Made by a program: the position numbers and the translations under genes. Positions 34,388 to 39,659 of a stretch of 39,659 bases of DNA are shown in pieces (the first letter of the stretch is position 1; the number at the start of each line of letters is the position of its first letter). Origin of the DNA: Candidatus Kerfeldbacteria bacterium (GTDB lineage: Bacteria > Patescibacteriota > Patescibacteriia > SBBC01); the NCBI GenBank assembly GCA_016204585.1, contig JACQKH010000045.1, positions 1 through 39,659 of the forward strand, in the 5' to 3' direction. Under the pieces are notes generated by a model, which saw only the letters and a program-made list of their open reading frames with translations, was not told the DNA's origin and ran no database searches.

Positions 34388-34687
34388 ATGTCAACAAAAC
34401 AACGCGGCGCAACCACGACCGACGTCAAAACGCTCGGGTCAAGATTAGAAGCGACGATCAAAAGGAACACGCGCGAGATTGTCGCGCACTTCAACGCCAG
34501 CCAGGGTGAGCAGAACAAATGGATAAAGGGTGAATTCGAAAAGGTTGACCAGCGTTTTGACGAAATACGCGTCGAACTAGAAGCGATTAAAGAAATGTTG
34601 GCCATGAAACAAGAACTGCGTAATCTCGTGCGCGAACTGAAGGCCAAAGGCATCGAGCTCGACGAGTCGCGGATTTTCGCGCGGTAG
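34388..34687 (+). CDS. Small coiled-coil hypothetical protein
   Basis: 99 aa, heptad-rich charged sequence. Confidence 0.65.
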   Translation: MSTKQRGATTTDVKTLGSRLEATIKRNTREIVAHFNASQGEQNKWIKGEFEKVDQRFDEIRVELEAIKEMLAMKQELRNLVRELKAKGIELDESRIFAR

Positions 34688-34695
34688 ATTAGGCA

Positions 34696-34721
34696 GCTTC
34701 CTAGCTTCATTAGCTTGTTAG
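34696..34721 (+). repeat. AGCT word repeat, single arm
   Basis: GCAGCTTCCTAGCTTCATTAGCTTGTTAG, same words as 30382 and 31953. Confidence 0.65.
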
Positions 34722-34754
34722 AGGGCGGAGGAGCATTTGTGATATACTGGATTT

Positions 34755-35174
34755 ATGTTTATCCCTGACCGCCGCGGTCTCGGCCTTATCTCCACCCTCC
34801 TGATTCTCACGGTGGTGGCTGCGTTTTTGGCCGGGGTGGGGTTATTGTTGAGCCAGGAGCGGGCGCGGGTGCGGGACGCCCGGCGCATCGCCGACATGGT
34901 GCGGGTGCAGTTTGCCTTTGAAACGTTGTTCCGCGAAAAGGCCAGTTATAGCGAGGCGGCGTCCGGGTGCGGACAGGTTGAAGTTTTGGTTTCAACGTGT
35001 GCGTTGACCACCTACCTGCCGCAGGTTCAGAATTTGAAAGATCCGGGGAGGTACGCCTACCGAGTTGCCAAAGTGCCGGATGAGAGGGATTACGCTATCA
35101 GCTTTGTGCTGGAGCGGGCGTACGAGAGCTTGGCCAAGGGGAAACACGTGTTGAGCAAGGATGGGGTTCGGTAG
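34755..35174 (+). CDS. Pseudopilin-like protein lacking Glu5
   Basis: RRG^LGLISTLLILTVVAAFLAGVG then ARVRDARRIADM, matching the major pilin's [12 protein letters not shown]. Confidence 0.7.
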   Translation: MFIPDRRGLGLISTLLILTVVAAFLAGVGLLLSQERARVRDARRIADMVRVQFAFETLFREKASYSEAASGCGQVEVLVSTCALTTYLPQVQNLKDPGRYAYRVAKVPDERDYAISFVLERAYESLAKGKHVLSKDGVR

Positions 35175-35178
35175 GAGC

Positions 35179-35206
35179 TAGGTTTTAGGTATTAGGTTTT
35201 AGGTTG
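35179..35206 (+). repeat. TTAGGTN heptad array (4 units) upstream of RAYT
   Basis: TAGGTTT TAGGTAT TAGGTTT TAGGTTG. Confidence 0.85.
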
Positions 35207-35241
35207 TTTGAAGCATAGTCCGGCGCGAGAATCCGCAACGG

Positions 35242-35264
35242 TTGTAGCCCGCCCATTTATGGGC
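35242..35264. repeat. REP hairpin, left end of RAYT element (TTGTAGCCCGCCCATTTATGGGC)
   Basis: Inverted relative to 35709-35732 with compensated stem change. Confidence 0.8.
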
Positions 35265-35291
35265 CTAGCACGAACAAGCCGTGATTGAACC

Positions 35292-35801
35292 ATGCGTGGG
35301 TTGAAACCTGTCAGATTGCCGCAGTACGATTACCGAACCGACGGTTATTATTTTGTGACGGTTGTTTCAAGAAACAGAAAAAATATCTTTCAGAATTCCG
35401 AAAATATCATCGAGGAAGAGCTGGAGAACGTAGCAAAACAAATCCAGGGGTTGTCCGTGGATACAAAAATTGTCATGCCGAACCATGTTCATCTGATTTT
35501 AGTTTTAGAGAATTGTGCATTACCGCTGGGGGAGATTATCAGAAGGTGGAAAGCAAAAGTATCCCATTCATTAGGTTACTCTGTTTGGCAGCCGAATTAT
35601 TACGAACACGTTATTCGAGACGAGGAAGCATTGAACCGAATACGCGAATACGTCATTTATAATCCGGAGCTTGAGATTTTAAAATTCGAACAGTTCTATC
35701 CACGCGATGCCGATAAATCGGCGGGCTACAAAAAGATGCCGACCCCGCCCGCCGAAGTCCCGCATGGCGGGACGGGGCGGGTGAATCGGTGGGCTACATG
35801 A
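35292..35801 (+). CDS. REP-associated tyrosine transposase (RAYT, Y1_Tnp/HUH)
   Basis: MPNHVHLIL (HUH), QPNYYEHVIRDEEALNRIREYVIYNPE; flanked by REP hairpins. Confidence 0.93.
   Translation: MRGLKPVRLPQYDYRTDGYYFVTVVSRNRKNIFQNSENIIEEELENVAKQIQGLSVDTKIVMPNHVHLILVLENCALPLGEIIRRWKAKVSHSLGYSVWQPNYYEHVIRDEEALNRIREYVIYNPELEILKFEQFYPRDADKSAGYKKMPTPPAEVPHGGTGRVNRWAT
35709..35732. repeat. REP hairpin, right end of RAYT element (GCCGATAAATCGGCGGGCTACAAA)
   Basis: Reverse complement TTTGTAGCCCGCCGATTTATCGGC matches the left end; partial third copy at 35784-35799. Confidence 0.8.
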
Positions 35802-36601
35802 ATATTGTCATCGGGGTTGTTGTTTTTGTTCTGGGAACCGCGATTGGCAGTTTTTTGAACGTGGTGATTTACCGTTTGCACGCGGGCGGCTCGCCGCTCC
35901 GCGGCCGGTCGCGTTGTCCGCACTGTAAACATCAGCTGGCTGCTGACGATCTGATACCGGTTCTTAGTTTTGTCATGCTGCGCCGGCGCTGTCGCTACTG
36001 CCATAAACCGATTTCTTGGCAGTACCCGCTAGTGGAGCTCAGTATGGGTTTAGTGGCGCTGACCATGATGCTCCGCTACGGACTGTCGGTTGAGTCATGG
36101 GTGGGAACGGTGCTGGGAGCGTTCCTCTTAGTGATTTTCGTTTATGATCTCCGTCACCAGTTAATCCTCGACCGGGTCAGCATTCCGGCCATGGTCGCGG
36201 CGTTGCTAGGTTCGCTTCTGCTTAAGCGACCGCTGACCGATATCGCCATCGGCGGCGTGGCTGGCGCCGCTTTTTTCTTTCTGCAGTACGTGTTCTCGAA
36301 CGGTCGCTGGATCGGCGGCGGCGACATCCGGCTAGGCGCCGTATTGGGGTTGGCCTTGGGCTGGAAGCTGCTGGCGGTCAGCTTGGTACTGGCGTATTTT
36401 GGCGGTTCAACCGTCGCTTTATTTCTAATCCTGACGAAGCGCCGATCATGGTCAAGCCAAATTCCGTTCGGCACGTTCTTGAGTTTGGCCGGCATCGTAA
36501 CTTTCTTGTGGGGTAACGAGATTCTGGTCTGGTACTTGCACGGCGGATTTTTCGATTGGTTCGTCGGCGCGTTCCTGCGGTTTTACAATCCGGCGGTCTG
36601 A
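35798..36601 (+). CDS. pilD: Prepilin peptidase PilD (A24 family)
   Basis: FVLGTAIGSFLNVVIYR, CPHC/CRYC zinc motif, GGGDIRLGAVLGL. Confidence 0.94.
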   Translation: MNIVIGVVVFVLGTAIGSFLNVVIYRLHAGGSPLRGRSRCPHCKHQLAADDLIPVLSFVMLRRRCRYCHKPISWQYPLVELSMGLVALTMMLRYGLSVESWVGTVLGAFLLVIFVYDLRHQLILDRVSIPAMVAALLGSLLLKRPLTDIAIGGVAGAAFFFLQYVFSNGRWIGGGDIRLGAVLGLALGWKLLAVSLVLAYFGGSTVALFLILTKRRSWSSQIPFGTFLSLAGIVTFLWGNEILVWYLHGGFFDWFVGAFLRFYNPAV

Positions 36602-36610
36602 GGAGAAGAG

Positions 36611-37327
36611 TTGGCAGATTGGAGATTGGAGTCGGGAGTTGACGGTTGTCGAATCACAGAGGAAAATAGGGTAGTGGATACTTCGTCAAATGTCAAAGGT
36701 CAAACGTCAAGAGTCAAATGTCGTTCTGGGTTCACCCTACTCGAACTCCTCATCAGCATGGCCATCTTTGCGATTCTCGGGACCTTCACGGTAATGAGTT
36801 TTCGCAGCGCGGGACAGTTGAATAATCTCCGGCAGGCCGCCAATGAGCTGGTGTCGAATCTCCGGCTGGCCCAGTCCATGTCACAGTCCGGGGCAACGGT
36901 GAATAGTTGTGACGATGGGGGTGAAAAATACAAACTCTGCCCTGACGCAACTTGTTCCATCTGTTCTGAGAAAGCGCCAAAAGGAGGGTATGGTATAAGC
37001 GGCGGTGGTCAATTTGGTGCGTGGTCATCGTTGCCGACGTCAAGGTATATGATATTTGCGGAGTTGTTGGGAGATGGGTATGATCTAAACGATGATCCAA
37101 CGATATTTACCGTTGATTTACCGGCTCAAACCTCCATTTCAATGGTAGATTCGAGCGTGATGGGATTGCATTTTCTCAAGGATGGTCACGCCTACGATTT
37201 TTTTGGCAATATAAGCAATCAATATTTTTGCATCTCTCACAGTAACTTTCCAAACGTGTATCGCAAAGTCACCCTCATCGGCGCCACCGGCCAGATTCAG
37301 GAGGAGGCGGTAGCAGCATGTCCGTAA
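36611..37327 (+). CDS. Minor pilin/pseudopilin (GspH/FimT-like)
   Basis: SG^FTLLELLISMAIFAILG; RBS AGGAG upstream of TTG start; long leader. Confidence 0.85.
   Translation: MADWRLESGVDGCRITEENRVVDTSSNVKGQTSRVKCRSGFTLLELLISMAIFAILGTFTVMSFRSAGQLNNLRQAANELVSNLRLAQSMSQSGATVNSCDDGGEKYKLCPDATCSICSEKAPKGGYGISGGGQFGAWSSLPTSRYMIFAELLGDGYDLNDDPTIFTVDLPAQTSISMVDSSVMGLHFLKDGHAYDFFGNISNQYFCISHSNFPNVYRKVTLIGATGQIQEEAVAACP
36685..36722 (+). repeat. GTCAAAN heptad array inside the prepilin leader coding sequence
   Basis: GTCAAAT GTCAAAG GTCAAAC GTCAAGA GTCAAAT GTC. Confidence 0.9.
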
Positions 37328-38091
37328 AACATCAAGCTGATCTTCCCAAAGGGCAGGGCCTGCTCGAGACCGTCATCGGCATCGGCGTGATTATCGCCGG
37401 TACAATCGGCAGCGTTACTCTGATCGCGGCAACGGTTACGGCCGGTCGCGCCACCAACAACAAAGTTATCGCCGCCAGCTTGGCGCGTGAAGGGATCGAG
37501 GCGGTTCGCAACATCCGCGATGCGAATTGGCTACGAATTCAGGCGAACGAGGATACGGACTTAAGCATAGCTGACATTCAGCTTCCCAGCTCGTTTGACG
37601 GGTTGTACGATCAGACCAGCAATTACCACGTCGCGGTCCCCGGGTTCAGCTGGGCCGGTAACAGTTGGACCGTTGGCTCGGTACCGGATCCAGCCATGGA
37701 CTTTAATGACACGAACAGTTTTACGACGAAGATGTGTGGAAAGGTTGGGACTCAGCCGCATGTCTGTTCGGAGATTTACCAGGAGGTAGCGACACAAGCA
37801 TTTTATCAGACCGACAAAGGTTTTTCCGCAAGCGTTCCGCCGGCCACACGATTCAAGCGTTTAGTGAATGTCAATCCGATTTGCCGGGAAGACGATGCGC
37901 CAGCCGATGGCATACCGGACGTCGGCTTTAACGCAGCGGAGAGGATTGAAGCGCTGAACGGTTCTACTTGCAGTGCCACTGAGATTCTCGTCGGCCTCCA
38001 GGTTATTAGCAAGGTCTGTTGGGACGACTGCACTGCTCAGAAAACCTTTCAACTTGAAGACCGGCTGTATAATTGGAAATACGTGAAATGA
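37318..38091 (+). CDS. Minor pilin (PilV/GspI-like)
   Basis: KG^QGLLETVIGIGVIIAGTIGSVTLI; overlaps the upstream gene. Confidence 0.8.
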   Translation: MSVKHQADLPKGQGLLETVIGIGVIIAGTIGSVTLIAATVTAGRATNNKVIAASLAREGIEAVRNIRDANWLRIQANEDTDLSIADIQLPSSFDGLYDQTSNYHVAVPGFSWAGNSWTVGSVPDPAMDFNDTNSFTTKMCGKVGTQPHVCSEIYQEVATQAFYQTDKGFSASVPPATRFKRLVNVNPICREDDAPADGIPDVGFNAAERIEALNGSTCSATEILVGLQVISKVCWDDCTAQKTFQLEDRLYNWKYVK

Positions 38092-38097
38092 GGTGGG

Positions 38098-38128
38098 TAG
38101 GTTTTAGGTAATAGGTTTTAGGAGTTAG
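38098..38128 (+). repeat. TTAGGTN heptad inverted repeat, left arm
   Basis: TAGGTTTTAGGTAATAGGTTTTAGGAGTTAG. Confidence 0.85.
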
Positions 38129-38141
38129 TTTTTCTGGGAGT

Positions 38142-38507
38142 ATGAGTATGCTATCAAATTCGTATAAAGAACTTACGGTATGGCAGAAGTCAATGGAGTT
38201 GGTAACTGCCGTTTACAAATTGACTGAACAGTTTCCGAAAGAGGAGTTATATGGATTGACATCCCAGCTAAGGAGATCGGCGGTTTCCATTCCATCAAAT
38301 ATCGCGGAGGGAAAATACCGAGGAAGTAAAAAAGACTATGTACAATTTCTCAGAATAGCATTTTCTTCCGGTGCTGAACTGGAAACACAAATCGAAATCG
38401 CTAAACGACTTCCATCAACAAAAAATTTGGGTTTTATTGACATTGAAGCAACCCTTGAGGAAGTTATGAAAATGCTGAATGCCTTAATTAAGAAACTGAT
38501 TCAATAG
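38142..38507 (+). CDS. Four-helix-bundle protein (23S rRNA intervening-sequence, S23-like)
   Basis: YKELTVWQKSMELVTAVYKLTEQFPKEELYGLTSQLRRSAVSIPSNIAEG motif. Confidence 0.93.
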   Translation: MSMLSNSYKELTVWQKSMELVTAVYKLTEQFPKEELYGLTSQLRRSAVSIPSNIAEGKYRGSKKDYVQFLRIAFSSGAELETQIEIAKRLPSTKNLGFIDIEATLEEVMKMLNALIKKLIQ

Positions 38508-38520
38508 CAACGATATAGTT

Positions 38521-38550
38521 CTTAACACCTAAAACCTAACACCTAAAACC
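38521..38550 (-). repeat. TTAGGTN heptad inverted repeat, right arm
   Basis: CTTAACACCTAAAACCTAACACCTAAAACC; reverse complement matches 38100-38127 at 25 of 28. Confidence 0.85.
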
Positions 38551-39426
38551 TTGTCTTTTCATCCGATAGTTCAGAATCATAGACTACGTTTATCAACACG
38601 CAACCCACACGGTTTTACATTACTCGAAATCATCGTGGCCACGGCGATTTTAAGCATGGCCACATTAATCGCCACCGGCCTGTTCGTCGCGGTCACTAGC
38701 TCTCAGAAGAAAGTCGAGTCTTTGTCTAAGGTCCAGAGCGACGCCAGATTCTTAATCGAGTCAATCGCCCAGTCCGTCCGTCTCGCCGGCCTGGACTACT
38801 CGTACTATTTGAACCTTGACGGAGATCCGAATACGCGTGATCCGGTTGATCTTTCTGGCGGTTTGCTTTCGATGTCCGCGGTGACGACTGACACAGCCCA
38901 GGTGGTGACCAAGGACGCCAGCGGCCAAACGTTTTTCAGTCGCTACATGAGAGGAAAGTTTGGCGAAGAAGATCGTTATGCCATTGGCGTCTGTACCCGC
39001 ACACCCGCTCAATTCGCCAGCGACCCCCTGCGCTGTGCGTACCCGACGCTGGCCCCAGAAGACTACCAGGATGTTACCCCGACGAACATCACGGTTGACG
39101 CCTTCAATGTTTGGGTCAGCCCAGGTTCAGATCCAAATGCTTTAGCCCCGAGCGGCACCGCCGACTGCTGGACTAATATAAATGCTGATCCGACGCAAGT
39201 TCCACCCGTCTTTGGTTTTGACTCAATAAATTCAAATTGTACATGTACGGATGCTAGCACGGATTGCTGGTCAGGACAGACCTGTGACCGGGGGATTTGC
39301 TTGAATACTAATCAGCAGCCGAAAGTGACGATTGTCATTTCCTCGAGAGGTGGCGGCAGCCGTCAAGCAGAGCAAGCCACCCAGACTCTTCAGACCACCG
39401 TGTCGGCCAGGATTTATAAGCGGTAA
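38551..39426 (+). CDS. Minor pilin (PilW/GspJ-like) with Cys-rich insert
   Basis: HG^FTLLEIIVATAILSMATLIATGLF; CTCTDASTDCWSGQTCDRGICL. Confidence 0.85.
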   Translation: MSFHPIVQNHRLRLSTRNPHGFTLLEIIVATAILSMATLIATGLFVAVTSSQKKVESLSKVQSDARFLIESIAQSVRLAGLDYSYYLNLDGDPNTRDPVDLSGGLLSMSAVTTDTAQVVTKDASGQTFFSRYMRGKFGEEDRYAIGVCTRTPAQFASDPLRCAYPTLAPEDYQDVTPTNITVDAFNVWVSPGSDPNALAPSGTADCWTNINADPTQVPPVFGFDSINSNCTCTDASTDCWSGQTCDRGICLNTNQQPKVTIVISSRGGGSRQAEQATQTLQTTVSARIYKR

Positions 39427-39433
39427 CATTGAC

Positions 39434-39659
39434 ATGATGCCATCCAGACGCCATCGCCGACAGAATGAACAGGGAGTGGCCTTGCTGCTGGCTCTTTTGC
39501 TGGTGGCGGCGTTGACGGCGGCCGGCATCGGCGCCTCGACCCTAATCGTCAAGGAGTTCAAGACTACGGCCAGCACTGACCAGGGCATCGCCGCCTATTA
39601 CGCGGCCGACGCCGGGGTCGAACGCGCGTTGTTCACGGTCTTTAACAACCGCATTGCCG
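39434..39659 (+). CDS. PilX/GspK-like minor pilin, truncated at window end
   Basis: MMPSRRHRRQNEQGVALLLALLLVAALTAAGIGASTLIVKEFKTTASTDQGIAAYYAADAGVERALFTVF; absent from the ORF track because it is open at the edge. Confidence 0.8.
   Translation, partial: MMPSRRHRRQNEQGVALLLALLLVAALTAAGIGASTLIVKEFKTTASTDQGIAAYYAADAGVERALFTVFNNRIA

Noticed and set aside
38142-38507. Intervening sequence within a 23S rRNA gene
   Set aside because: The S23-like protein is present but no rRNA flanks it; neighbours are pilin genes.

Overview
The window looks like bacterial, probably Candidate Phyla Radiation/Patescibacteria, chromosomal DNA; that assignment is inference from gene content and style, with no marker search run. 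It has four parts. (1) About 0-2 kb, minus strand: a small metal-homeostasis-like cluster (His-rich membrane protein, HMA-type CxxC protein, TauE/SafE-like membrane protein with a cupredoxin-like C-terminus) with a perfect 8+1+8 operator-like palindrome upstream. (2) About 3-6 kb: tRNA-Arg(GCG), tRNA-Ser(UGA) and tRNA-Ser(GCU) in a region dense with hairpins and broken tRNA-Ser copies. (3) About 5.7-11.7 kb, minus strand: GIY-YIG, ComF, ClpC, HtpX and LemA. (4) 11.8 kb to the end, plus strand: six paralogous exported proteins and a ~1.9-kaa Cys-rich giant, followed by a type IV pilus locus (pilM-N-O, small membrane protein, pilB, receiver, degenerate pilT-like, pilC, pilin, pseudopilin, pilD, four minor pilins). 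The most interesting signals are: (a) several families of 7-bp-period word repeats (GTCAAAN, TTAGGTN, AGCTNNN, GATTGGA) at gene boundaries, one of them read through as the leader of a prepilin; (b) an S23-like four-helix-bundle gene flanked by inverted heptad repeats; (c) a RAYT with covarying REP hairpins, coupled to pilD by an ATGA overlap; (d) a ~164-bp full-length palindrome bounded by TA at the 5' end of the giant gene; (e) tRNA-Ser genes whose leader and trailer extend the acceptor helix through the discriminator and CCA; (f) a PilT-like ATPase with a Walker A Lys-to-Arg change. All family calls are by eye from translated motifs; no database search was run.
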